Assembly (NCBI RefSeq): GCF_901709675.1
Contig: NC_051095.1
Location: 6,323,956 to 6,387,955, forward strand
Source: Syngnathus acus
Lineage: Eukaryota; Chordata; Actinopteri; Syngnathiformes; Syngnathidae
DNA length: 64,000 bases
Reading direction: 5' to 3'
This document shows, piece after piece, positions 50,536 to 62,541 of this stretch (within the stretch, counting starts at the first letter, position 1; each line of letters begins with the position of its first letter). The position numbers and the translations under genes were made by a program. The notes below the pieces were generated by a model. It was given only the letters and a program-made list of their open reading frames with translations. It ran no database searches and was not told the DNA's origin.

Positions 50536-51488
50536 GACTTCATATTGCTTTTAGGCACACGACATTTCCATTGGGTGTAAATTCACACTTGTATTAGTGT
50601 TGATTCTTGGCTCTAATAAAACCACTTACTCAAAGGGCCAATCTTTCCCGATGCTGCACGTCTGGTGAATGGACAAACAGTTTTAGTGATCCTTGCCAAT
50701 GCATTGAATGAATGTCAAAGCAGGATCATTATCGTAATCCGTACGATGATACGCCGTGTCTTTTTTAATCTTCCCCACAACAAATACTGCTGATGGTCAA
50801 ACTGAGCTGCTAATATGCTGGGGAACCTGTTTTTGATTATATAAATACAGCAAAATTTGAACAAGGCGTGGTGAAAGACCCTGCAGCTGACTCAAAATAA
50901 GGCGTGGAACATTTTTACTGCTTTATGACTTTTGGCCAGCGCCTAAGCATGATTGTGTAAACTGGCAGTCAAGTCAAATTTATTTGTATAGCCCTGAATC
51001 ACAAGTAGTCTCAAAGGGCTTCACATAGACAAAAATTAACAATTAATCTCAAGGCATCCCCTGATCTTAAGCTCCTAAACAAAACTCACTCATTTAACAA
51101 CAAAAAGTCCAATATGACTGGAACCGATCTGACTTCCTTATTGGACAGGGCCTCAACCAACATGTTCCGCTTGAGAAATCCGATCAGAACATTACAGGAG
51201 GCATAACGTTGCCAATGACGCATCGGAAAGCAAAGGCTTGCTTTTGTTTGGTTTTTATCACTTGTCATAAAATGCCGCCAGAGTGTCCAGGTGTAAGAGG
51301 GCAGAGTTCAACGGCGTGGCGATACGGCACATTTGTTTGGCTTTATCTTCTTATCGGTGACAGAGCTTTTTCCACACTTTGAGTGTGGGTGGAGGAAAAA
51401 GCAAGGGTTGTGAGACATCTTGCGAAAGTCCACGCAGCTCACATTTTGTGCCATTCATCAGCGTCGACCGTGATGTGAAGTAACGCTC
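50536..51488. other. SNAPC2-mucin intergenic region
   Basis: Contains the SNAPC2 poly(A) signal (AATAAA, 50615-50620), a dispersed teleost repeat at about 50965-51075, and the presumed mucin promoter and leader. Confidence 0.6.
50965..51075 (+). repeat. Teleost dispersed repeat fragment
   Basis: Contains TTTATTTGTATAGCCCTGAA and CTCAAAGGGCTTCACA. This core recurs widely in teleost genomes. The class is not clear from this fragment. Confidence 0.6.
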
Positions 51489-54400
51489 ATGGCGTCGCTC
51501 TCTATCGTGATTGTAGCTGCGCTACTTGTCGGCCTGTCTTCTGCCAATGGTAAGCTTGAGGTCATACTTGTTCTCTGTTCATTTCTAGTTGGCCGTCCAA
51601 CGTGATCGAGTAAAAGGCTGTTTAGGGCTGTATTACATCTCGTCCTGTGCATTTTCATAATAACAGTAAAGAGGACTTGAAACAGCTCTTTTTGTTTGGG
51701 GGCGGTATACGATTAGCAACAATTATATATATTAATATGAGCGTTCAAACCAATATTCTGCACAGTTATACCCAATCCTCTTGAACGCTATGACATTCAA
51801 TACAAATCCAACAACAGAAATTGTCTACATCAAAGGTGTCAAACTCAAGGCCCGGGGTCTAGATACAGCCCGCCATATGTTATGTGGCCCGCAAAGACAG
51901 ATATTTGCATAGACTTTGCATCATTACTAAAATGACCAATTGTCTTCACTTTAAAAAAAAATAGCCATTATTACCATTTGTCTTTTTAAAATATTTGAAC
52001 AGTTTTTACGAGTCTCTGATTTCAAAGCTTGTTATTGATCAATTTGTTTTGTAGCCTACACCGTATATAGAAGACGTTGACAATCATAACGGCCCTCAGA
52101 GGGAAACTGTGATGACGATGCGGCCCGCGACAAACAAGAGTTTGACACCCCTGGTCTACATACATCAGTTAAAAATGGACAAAAACACACTAAGATTGTC
52201 TTTTGAAAAATTATGTACTGCTCTTGTGTATGTTTCAAGATTTAGAAAGGAGATTCTTGCTCATTGCCAATAAAGCCTCATACTAAGTAGCTCACATTTG
52301 TAAAGCTTCCCCCATTAAGTAACACTGCTGCATTTCCTGGTATACTGTAATACGAAGATACTGGAAGAAACAGGAAGCCTCTGTTGTGTGGCAAATGTAT
52401 CAATGCTTTGATTCATGAATACAAAACTCAATTAATACTAATGCTCACTTCCTAAATAATATGTTGACTTCCATTTCCTCATCCTACAGACCCCTTCAAT
52501 GTCCTAGAATCTAACATTTCAGACAGTACAGTGACACCAGAGACAAGCGATCCGGCCACAACCGAGCAGGTCCAGACCACGGGCCCAGCCAGTCCGGCCA
52601 CAACCGAGCAGGTCCAGACCACGGGCCCAGCCAGTCCGGCCACTACCGAGCAGGTCCAGACCACGGGCCCAGCCAGTCCGGCCACAACCGAGCAGGTCCA
52701 GACCACGGGCCCAGCCAGTCCGGCCACTACCGAGCAGGTCCAGACCACGGGGCCAGCCAGTCCGGCCACTACCGAGCAGGTCCAGACCACGGGGCCAGCC
52801 AGTCCGGCCACTACCGAGCAGGTCCAGACCACGGGCCCAGCCAGTCCGGCCACTACCGAGCAGGTCCAGACCACGGGCCCAGCCAGTCCGGCCACTACCG
52901 AGCAGGTCCAGACCACGGGCCCAGCCAGTCCGGCCACTACCGAGCAGGTCCAGACCACGGGCCCAGCCAGTCCGGCCACTACCGAGCAGGTCCAGACCAC
53001 GGGCCCAGCCAGTCCGGCCACTACCGAGCAGGTCCAGACCACGGGCCCAGCCAGCCCGGCCACTACCGAGCAGGTCCAGACCACGGGCCCAGCCAGTCCG
53101 GCCACTACCGAGCAGGTCCAGACCACGGGCCCAGCCAGTCCGGCCACTACCGAGCAGGTCCAGACCACGGGCCCAGCCAGTCCGGCCACAACCGAGCAGG
53201 TCCAGACCACGGGCCCAGCCAGTCCGGCCACTACCGAGCAGGTCCAGACCACGGGCCCAGCCAGTCCGGCCACTACCGAGCAGGTCCAGACCACGGGCCC
53301 AGCCAGTCCGGCCACTACCGAGCAGGTCCAGACCACGGGGCCAGCCAGTCCGGCCACTACCGAGCAGGTCCAGACCACGGGCCCAGCCAGTCCGGCCACA
53401 ACCGAGCAGGTCCAGACCACGGGCCCAGCCAGTCCGGCCACAACCGAGCAGGTCCAGACCACGGGCCCAGCCAGTCCGGCCACAACCGAGCAGGTCCAGA
53501 CCACGGGCCCAGCCAGTCCGGCCACTACCGAGCAGGTCCAGACCACGGGCGCAGCCAGTCCGGCCACTACCGAGCAGGTCCAGACCACGGGCGCAGCCAG
53601 TCCGGCCACTACCGAGCAGGTCCAGACCACGGGCCCAGCCAGTCCGGCCACTACCGAGCAGGTCCAGACCACGGGCCCAGCCAGTCCGGCCACAACCGAG
53701 CAGGTCCAGACCACGGGCCCAGCCAGTCCGGCCACAACCGAGCAGGTCCAGACCACGGGCCCAGCCAGTCCGGCCACTACCGAGCAGGTCCAGACCACGG
53801 GGCCAGCCAGTCCGGCCACTACCGAGCAGGTCCAGACCACGGGGCCAGCCAGTCCGGCCACTACCGAGCAGGTCCAGACCACGGGCCCAGCCAGTCCGGC
53901 CACTACCGAGCAGGTCCAGACCACGGGCGCAGCCAGTCCGGCCACTACCGAGCAGGTCCAGACCACGGGCGCAGCCAGTCCGGCCACTACCGAGCAGGTC
54001 CAGACCACGGGCGCAGCCAGTCCGGCCACTACCGAGCAGGTCCAGACCACGGGCCCAGCCAGTCCGGCCACTACCGAGCAGGTCCAGACCACGGGCCCAG
54101 CCAGTCCGGCCACTACCGAGCAGGTCCAGACCACGGGCCCAGCCAGTCCGGCCACAACCGAGCAGGTCCAGACCACGGGCCCAGCCAGTCCGGCCACAAC
54201 CGAGCAGGTCCAGACCACGGGCCCAGCCAGTCCGGCCACAACCGAGCAGGTCCAGACCACGAGCCCAGCCAGTCCGGCCACAACCGAGCAGGTCCAGACC
54301 ACGGGCCCAGCCAGTCCGGCCACTACCGAGCAGGTCCAGACCACGGGCCCAGCCAGTCCGGCCACTACCGAGCAGGTCCAGACCACGGGCCCAGCCAGTC

Positions 54401-57400
54401 CGGCCACTACCGAGCAGGTCCAGACCACGGGCCCAGCCAGTCCGGCCACAACCGAGCAGGTCCAGACCACGGGCCCAGCCAGTCCGGCCACAACCGAGCA
54501 GGTCCAGACCACGGGCCCAGCCAGTCCGGCCACTACCGAGCAGGTCCAGACCACGGGCCCAGCCAGTCCGGCCACTACCGAGCAGGTCCAGACCACGGGC
54601 CCAGCCAGTCCGGCCACAACCGAGCAGGTCCAGACCACGGGCCCAGCCAGTCCGGCCACAACCGAGCAGGTCCAGACCACGGGCCCAGCCAGTCCGGCCA
54701 CAACCGAGCAGGTCCAGACCACGGGCCCAGCCAGTCCGGCCACAACCGAGCAGGTCCAGACCACGGGGCCAGCCAGTCCGGCCACTACCGAGCAGGTCCA
54801 GACCACGGGCCCAGCCAGTCCGGCCACTACCGAGCAGGTCCACACCACGGGCCCAGCCAGTCCGGCCACTACCGAGCAGGTCCAGACCACGGGCCCAGCC
54901 AGTCCGGCCACTACCGAGCAGATCCAGACCACGGGCCCAGCCAGTCCGGCCACTACCGAGCAGGTCCAGACCACGGGCCCAGCCAGTCCGGCCACTACCG
55001 AGCAGGTCCAGACCACGGGCCCAGCCAGTCCGGCCACTACCGAGCAGGTCCAGACCACGGGCCCAGCCAGTCCGGCCACTACCGAGCAGGTCCAGACCAC
55101 GGGCCCAGCCAGTCCGGCCACAACCGAGCAGGTCCAGACCACGGGCCCAGCCAGTCCGGCCACTACCGAGCAGGTCCAGACCACGGGCCCAGCCAGTCCG
55201 GCCACAACCGAGCAGGTCCAGACCACGGGGCCAGCCAGTCCGGCCACTACCGAGCAGGTCCAGACCACGGGGCCAGCCAGTCCGGCCACTACCGAGCAGG
55301 TCCAGACCACGGGCCCAGCCAGTCCGGCCACAACCGAGCAGGTCCAGACCACGGGGCCAGCCAGTCCGGCCACAACCGAGCAGGTCCAGACCACGGGCCC
55401 AGCCAGTCCGGCCACAACCGAGCAGGTCCAGACCACGGGCCCAGCCAGTCCGGCCACTACCGAGCAGGTCCAGACCACGGGCCCAGCCAGTCCGGCCACT
55501 ACCGAGCAGGTCCAGACCACGGGCCCAGCCAGTCCGGCCACTACCGAGCAGGTCCAGACCACGGGCCCAGCCAGTCCGGCCACAACCGAGCAGGTCCAGA
55601 CCACGGGCCCAGCCAGTCCGGCCACAACCGAGCAGGTCCAGACCACGGGCCCAGCCAGTCCGGCCACAACCGAGCAGGTCCAGACCACGGGCCCAGCCAG
55701 TCCGGCCACAACCGAGCAGGTCCAGACCACGGGCCCAGCCAGTCCGGCCACAACCGAGCAGGTCCAGACCACGGGCCCAGCCAGTCCGGCCACAACCGAG
55801 CAGGTCCAGACCACGGGCCCAGCCAGTCCGGCCACTACCGAGCAGGTCCAGACCACGGGCCCAGCCAGTCCGGCCACTACCGAGCAGGTCCAGACCACGG
55901 GCCCAGCCAGTCCGGCCACTACCGAGCAGGTCCAGACCACGGGCCCAGCCAGTCCGGCCACAACCGAGCAGGTCCAGACCACGGGCCCAGCCAGTCCGGC
56001 CACAACCGAGCAGGTCCAGACCACGGGCCCAGCCAGTCCGGCCACTACCGAGCAGGTCCAGACCACGGGCCCAGCCAGTCCGGCCACTACCGAGCAGGTC
56101 CAGACCACGGGCCCAGCCAGTCCGGCCACTACCGAGCAGGTCCAGACCACGGGCCCAGCCAGTCCGGCCACTACCGAGCAGGTCCAGACCACGGGCCCAG
56201 CCAGTCCGGCCACTACCGAGCAGGTCCAGACCACGGGCCCAGCCAGTCCGGCCACTACCGAGCAGGTCCAGACCACGGGCCCAGCCAGTCCGGCCACTAC
56301 CGAGCAGGTCCAGACCACGGGCCCAGCCAGTCCGGCCACAACCGAGCAGGTCCAGACCACGGGCCCAGCCAGTCCGGCCACTACCGAGCAGGTCCAGACC
56401 ACGGGCCCAGCCAGTCCGGCCACTACCGAGCAGGTCCAGACCACGGGCCCAGCCAGTCCGGCCACAACCGAGCAGGTCCAGACCACGGGCCCAGCCAGTC
56501 CGGCCACAACCGAGCAGGTCCAGACCACGGGCCCAGCCAGTCCGGCCACTACCGAGCAGGTCCAGACCACGGGCCCAGCCAGTCCGGCCACTACCGAGCA
56601 GGTCCAGACCACGGGCCCAGCCAGTCCGGCCACTACCGAGCAGGTCCAGACCACGGGCCCAGCCAGTCCGGCCACTACCGAGCAGGTCCAGACCACGGGC
56701 CCAGCCAGTCCGGCCACTACCGAGCAGGTCCAGACCACGGGCCCAGCCAGTCCGGCCACTACCGAGCAGGTCCAGACCACGGGCCCAGCCAGTCCGGCCA
56801 CTACCGAGCAGGTCCAGACCACGGGCCCAGCCAGTCCGGCCACTACCGAGCAGGTCCAGACCACGGGCCCAGCCAGTCCGGCCACTACCGAGCAGGTCCA
56901 GACCACGGGCCCAGCCAGTCCGGCCACTACCGAGCAGGTCCAGACCACGGGCCCAGCCAGTCCGGCCACAACCGAGCAGGTCCAGACCACGGGCCCAGCC
57001 AGTCCGGCCACAACCGAGCAGGTCCAGACCACGGGCCCAGCCAGTCCGGCCACAACCGAGCAGGTCCAGACCACGGGCCCAGCCAGTCCGGCCACTACCG
57101 AGCAGGTCCAGACCACGGGCCCAGCCAGTCCGGCCACAACCGAGCAGGTCCAGACCACGGGCCCAGCCAGTCCGGCCACTACCGAGCAGGTCCAGACCAC
57201 GGGCCCAGCCAGTCCGGCGACAACCGAGCAGGTCCAGACCACGGGCCCAGCCAGTCCGGCCACAACCGAGCAGGTCCAGACCACGGGCCCAGCCAGTCCG
57301 GCCACTACCGAGCAGGTCCAGACCACGGGCCCAGCCAGTCCGGCCACAACCGAGCAGGTCCAGACCACGGGCCCAGCCAGTCCGGCCACTACCGAGCAGG

Positions 57401-60400
57401 TCCAGACCACGGGCCCAGCCAGTCCGGCGACAACCGAGCAGGTCCAGACCACGGGCCCAGCCAGTCCGGCCACAACCGAGCAGGTCCAGACCACGGGCCC
57501 AGCCAGTCCGGCCACAACCGAGCAGGTCCAGACCACTGGCCCAGCCAGTGCGGCAACACCAGACCCTTCAGCAACCAGTCCAGGATCACCATCACCAACA
57601 CCTTTTGAGCCTTCATCAGATCCCACAACATTGACTCCAACAACATCAGAGGTCCTTCAATGCCAAAACGGAGGAACATTTGATGGAAGCAAATGCCTTT
57701 GTACCAGTGTGTTCAATGGAAAGCTTTGCCAGTTCGTGGAGGAAAGTGTGGAGTTAGGTATGTGCTAACCCGTCAACAACATGCTTGCCGTCTGCTACTA
57801 TGGTTTGCCCTAATTGCGTTTTGTGTACCGTAGAGAACATTGAGCAGTTGGTGAAAATTCAAGTGGTAATCGACCAGGAATATAATCCCAATTACGACAA
57901 CTTGAGCTCGACGGAGTTCTTAGACTTTGTTAAAGACTTTGAGGATAAGGTGAACATGTTTGTTTGTTTTTTTTGCTTGACATGATGATGAGATGTGCTT
58001 TGTAGTCACAATTTGACTACCCGTTCAGTTTGTAATGTTCCACAACGACTGAGTTTTGCTGAAAGTCGAGTTGATTTGCTTGTCTGAGATCATGTTGAGA
58101 AAACATTTGAGCCAAGAGCAAAGATGCAAAAAGTTTCAAAACTTAACTGAAGAAAGTGAAGCTGCAGCAGTCAGCGCCTCAGCCAGTGAACTCTAAAGAT
58201 ACAATTTTGTTTCAATAGTTTAATCATTTGTGATGACTGTTACTCCATTTTTACTCTTTCAGATGGAAGAACTTTACAGAAGCTCTAATCTACCAAACTT
58301 TGAGAGAGTAGTGGTAACCAAAGTGAGGTAATTGTGGTCCACGCAAATTGTATTCTTGTCCTGTGGTCAGGCCAATGTCTACATTTTTGTGATTTGTTTT
58401 TCTCAGCCCGGCGGCTTTGCCAGGTTTGGTGAGACGTTCGTCCTCTGGAGTGGACCAGGTAAAGCCAATCAATCGACTTACACTTTGGATATCACATTGA
58501 CCTTTGTAGATAAGAACAATACTCCATCTTATTATCTTTATTGCAGCGCAGACCAGCTGTTGATGCCATGACCGCCGGCAGAGTCACACAAAGACCACAA
58601 GGGTAATTGGACAACGGAAAAACACGTCACACACAACAAAAACAACTTAGTTGCCATTTTCCACTTCCTGTATGGTCATACGGACTCCAACAACAACGCT
58701 ACCAACGCTAAACATGACTGTACAAAAAGTCGTTAGTAACACAATTTCTTCCCACTCGATGTCATGCATTTTTCATTCCGCATTGTCGGTAAAGAAAGCC
58801 TTCCTCAAATTCAAGACTATCGTCCAATCGTGTTGAAATGTTTTCTGCCCTGCGTTGCGTTTCAGCATCAACGTCAGCCACGATGTGGTTTTGATTATTC
58901 CAAACAACGGCGACTTTGAGAGCCAATATGAGACGCAAGTGAATGCTGTCAATGGGACTTTGGCAAATCTTGTTACGTGCACAACAGGTGGGCTGCAACA
59001 CTGTGTACGAGGTACAGTCAGAGTTGACTATTTGAATTGGAGACCCCTGGGACTTGTGCTGGTTGTTGAAGATGATTGCCCCTTTAACTCACAAAGCTTC
59101 TTCACCACACCTAGCAACTACAACAAACTTCAGGGAACCAAGTCCTAGGCGACACACCCCACCACAGATATCGGTAGAGGAACTCCGAAACGATTTTAGA
59201 CTTTCACTCGTAAAGGCCTTTTGGGTACAAAGTGAAACAAATCAACCAGTTGGGTCACTTGCTAACGTTTGCAGTTTACCGACAAGAACTATGATCTCTT
59301 ATTCGTCCTGCACTCGCTATTCAAATGATTCTGAAGATGGTTCTGGTCTCTCGAACGCGAACGTGTCTTCACATAAGTTCTGTTGTGAATTTATACTGGA
59401 GGAATGAAGCGGACAAATCTTGGACAAATGACACACTGAGTCATATAAACACTTCCATTTTCAGATTGTCCCTTCAATGTGACAACGCAACCGACTGTGG
59501 TTGGGACTCAAGTGGATCCGAAAAGTAAGTATATTTCAGTCAATGGCGAGCGAGTGTGATGCAATGATCGACTCTTCCCTCGTCATCTCCCTGTAGCCTT
59601 TTGTATGTCATACGTGAAGGATCCGGACCTGGCCCGGCACTACAGGGCGGTGAACCACAACAATTCCCTGGTGTGCGTCACTCGATGCCACGCCAACTAT
59701 GACCTCGACAAGCTCACCTGTTACAACGGTGGCGCGTGCAGGGTTTTAAAGGATGTCGGCGCCGTTTGCGAGTCAGTCCTGTTGGAGCCTTTCATTTTCA
59801 TTGTCGACGCTCGCATAATACTGTTACTATAATCTCAGTTGCATGTTTTCAGATGTAAGGCTTTGGACGCCACGTGGTACTTAGGCTCTGACTGTGGGCT
59901 GCCTATCAAACGAGTGGCCTTCTACGCCGGTTTGGTGGTCACTCTGGCTTGCCTCGTGGCCACCGTGTCAGGCTTGATCGCATACGTGATCATCAACAGA
60001 AAAGAGCAAATGAGGTAAGGTGGGCCAAAACTACTGCACTGGTAATATTTGCGTGTGAAATCATCAGCAACTTTCACACAATTTATTCACAAATTGCACT
60101 CTAGTTTCTGCACGTTATTTTGGGCTTCAAATTGACGAAAAATTGTGTTAATTACCACCTTCTAGGAAAAAAGACGTGAAAAAGAAGCTGGTGAACAAAT
60201 GGCTGAACGACGAATTTGAGTGGTCCCGATCTGATAAACGTTCGACAGGCACGTTAGATGCCGGTAAGAAAGTCATTTCCATTTTAACCTTAGCATAGCA
60301 TTTCATCTCAGTGACTCCTCCTAGCTTAATGCTAACATATAACGTAACACTTAACATACGCAACAAAACACAAAAGACGGAAAATGACAACACGTAAATG

Positions 60401-61149
60401 TGAAGCTAATTGTGAACCTCCAACGAATTTTCGACTAACTTTTTACATGTGGAGCGCCAACTTATATAAACAGTGCACAGCAATACTCACTGCATTCCCT
60501 CTATGGCGGGAGGAACAATTAGTTGGCGACCTTCGCTGCCATGTCCTCTTAATCAGTTGGGGAAACTTTTTAGCGCCACGGACCGGTTACGTATCATTAA
60601 CATGTCACGTGACCGGGACGAGCGTCTTGACCTGAATTAATTGATCGTCGATTAAAAAAAACTTTTTTTTTTCTTTCTGTGCGGCTTGGCGGCCCGGTAC
60701 CAAGTGACACACGGACCGGTCCGCGGCCCGGTGGTTGGGGACCACTGCTCTTCCTGATGCTGCGTGTCTTCCAGTTGGCACGTTGCGGTTCTGGACTGTA
60801 AGCGAAATAAAAATAACATGAGCTTGCATTTTTTCAGGACACCTGAACCCGTCGTTCCGCTACGACGCACCACTGCGGTCGCCGCATACTCGCCAGCACA
60901 CCGACTACAGACAGTCGGGCCGGTCCAGCCCGGCCGTGAGCATGTACAGGCTGGACGGAGCGGCCCGCGGGTATGACGCCTCGATTCAGCACAACGGATT
61001 TCCCCCCTCCGATCAGGTGGTCAGTCAGAGGAATTTCCCGTCCGTTTGTCTGCATGTCCGTGACTGCTTGTGAGACGTTGCTGTGTTCTGCGCTCGTCTA
61101 GCAGATGAGGATCCACAGGCCGCAGATCAGGTCGTCCTGGGACGTATGA
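51489..61149 (+). CDS. Giant transmembrane mucin, MUC3/MUC12/MUC17-like
   Basis: Exons: 51489-51549, 52490-57757, 57834-57949, 58263-58327, 58866-58987, 59465-59524, 59597-59771, 59853-60014, 60166-60263, 60838-61016, 61105-61149, about 2116 residues. Order: signal peptide (1-20, IVIVAALLVGLSSA); PTS domain of 119 copies of PATTEQVQTTGPAS (residues 42-1707); an EGF-like module (about 1744-1766, CQNGGTFDGSKCLC); a SEA domain (about 1777-1877); a second Cys-rich EGF-like module (CYNGGACRVL...CECKAL, about 1935-1970). A TM helix follows (about 1977-2003), then a cytosolic tail of about 110 residues ending in SSWDV, a possible class II PDZ ligand. This is the layout of intestinal membrane mucins that build the enterocyte glycocalyx. 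Each repeat has five Thr/Ser for O-glycosylation. The repeat itself does not identify an orthologue, so I give no symbol. Confidence 0.88.
51831..52153. mobile_element. Non-autonomous hAT-type element (MITE) with 8-bp target duplication
   Basis: The left end CAAAGGTGTCAAACTC and right end GAGTTTGACACCCCTG are inverted repeats matching at 14 of 16 positions. Directly outside them lies GTCTACAT on both sides (51823-51830 and 52154-52161). An 8-bp target duplication is the hAT signature. Internal sequence (CAAGGCCCGGGG, GCGGCCCGCGAC) belongs to a repeat common in vertebrates. At 323 bp it has no transposase. It sits in mucin intron 1. Confidence 0.85.
52552..57549 (+). repeat. VNTR: 119 tandem copies of a 42-bp unit in mucin exon 2
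   Basis: The span is 4998 bp, exactly 119 x 42, with no indel. The unit encodes PATTEQVQTTGPAS. Differences between copies are few. Most are silent (ACA versus ACT for the second Thr; GGC versus GGG). Coding variants are GAAS in five copies in two clusters (about 53530-53600 and 53920-54020), and single copies of TTSPAS (about 54262), QVHTTG (about 54841) and EQIQTT (about 54921). Confidence 0.97.
60575..60750. mobile_element. Fragment of a hAT-like dispersed repeat
   Basis: Contains GGCGGCCCGGTACC, GACCGGTCCGCGGCCCGGTG and ends GGTTGGGGACCACTG. The right end is the inverted form of CAGTGGTCCCC, a hAT-type terminus. I find no matching left end. It lies in the mucin intron before the penultimate exon. 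Confidence 0.55.
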
Positions 61150-62541
61150 CCGCCACCGGCGTCCTGTCAATAACAAGCACCTTAACGAGCCATCGGGAGC
61201 AACAAGGCTTTTCATCTTCGGCAGTTAATTTATTGGATCGCTTTTCTTATAATGTCATGAGAAATTGATTGTCTTTAAATTCTATTGTATTTACACATCG
61301 CGTGTTATTTTGTTTAAATTAACCAACCGTTCGTATGCACCAATCAATGTTTGGCATTCTTTGCTGCATTAAACACGATTGCAATTATGAATGAGTCTCC
61401 ACAATAGGCCCACGCACCAATTGGACCGTCCATCCTCACACGATGGTGACAATATTGTTGTTGGCGTCTAGCAAACGGCAAGTCGACTGACTTGATGAGT
61501 CATCCGTCAAATGAATTGAAACCATGTGCTGGCACATGCTATACCAAACACAGCTCACATTCTGGAACTCTATATTTTTTTTTATAACAGCACAAACAAC
61601 ACTTGTGCAGAGTGAAGTCATTTTCAGTGCCGTTAAACTTTTCCCCCAGCCAAAGATATTACTACAAAAATGTTTGCAATAGCGCACGAATGTACACATG
61701 AGCTCATTTCCATGGTTGGCTCCGTGCAAGGACATGAGCGCTTTTAATCAAGGGGGTGAGGTTGACCCACATCCGGGCAAAGAAAAGCATCATCCAATAA
61801 TATTACTCGTCATATTTGAGCTACGCTAGATCTGGTGATGAGAAAACAACCTTCCCCAACTTGGGTGAACCTTAACTCTGAAGAAACGCCTCCGACATGA
61901 TAAGGTGATGGCTCAGAAAGGAGATTTGATAGCTCACCATTATCATGACAAAAGATGCATATACATCTCGATTCTATTATTGAAACTAAACCTAATAGCA
62001 CCTTCTGATAATATGGCAATTATTTTGGCTGATAGCAGATCGATATCAATATTGTGTCTTTCCTACTTTATTCCCAATCCAACCTCTCGCATTATCCAGC
62101 GAGGTTAAAGGGAAGGCATTTGGCAGTTTACTTTCCAAACCACCAGAGACAAACAAATGCAGGCTGTGGCTCAAGTTCTTCAAAAAGTCTTCCACGAGGA
62201 GCATTTCAAAGATCAAAATCCAAAGTCGGCGGCGCGTGCTGACTGCAGTCGTTCGGCCTGCTTTTTTTTGTGTGTCCAAAGTCAACCGCACACAGCACAG
62301 ATGTGAAAGCGGAGACATGAAAACAGAACCTCGGTCTGGTCGCTCCTCCTCCAGGGCCGCCTCCTCCTCCTCCTCCTCCTCCCGAACTGCGGGATGGCAG
62401 TTTCCCGCTGCAAAGAGAGACGGGACAAAGGCGATTCCTCGACAAATCCGGAGGCAGCTAGAGGATGCATTTGGCACGAGGAAGGACACGGCCACCACAA
62501 GCACCAGGAACTCACTTTGCACATCTTTAAGTTGAGCCAAA
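61150..62541. other. Mucin 3' UTR and HTRA3 upstream region
   Basis: An ATTAAA at about 61368-61373 is the likely mucin poly(A) signal. From 62050 to 62541 the sequence becomes GC-rich, with a (CCT)n run at about 62350-62390. This is the presumed HTRA3 promoter and leader. Confidence 0.5.
62350..62390. repeat. (CCT)n tract
   Basis: Imperfect CCT/CTC trinucleotide run about 150 bp upstream of the HTRA3-type start codon. Confidence 0.8.

Noticed and set aside
52552-57549. CRISPR-like array
   Set aside because: Units are directly contiguous without spacers and encode a mucin PTS domain in a eukaryotic genome.
52479-57626. 1715-codon minus-strand open frame
   Set aside because: It is the antisense of the mucin repeat, has no signal, domain or splice context, and its openness follows from the 42-bp period.
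58407-58458. Possible mucin exon between SEA exons (CCCGGCGGCTTTGCC start)
   Set aside because: Splice-like ends exist, but joining 58327 directly to 58866 restores a continuous SEA strand (KVSINVSHDVVL). Including this piece breaks the domain.
58551-58603. Second candidate exon after a GCAG near 58550
   Set aside because: Its translation has no SEA similarity and it is not needed for frame.
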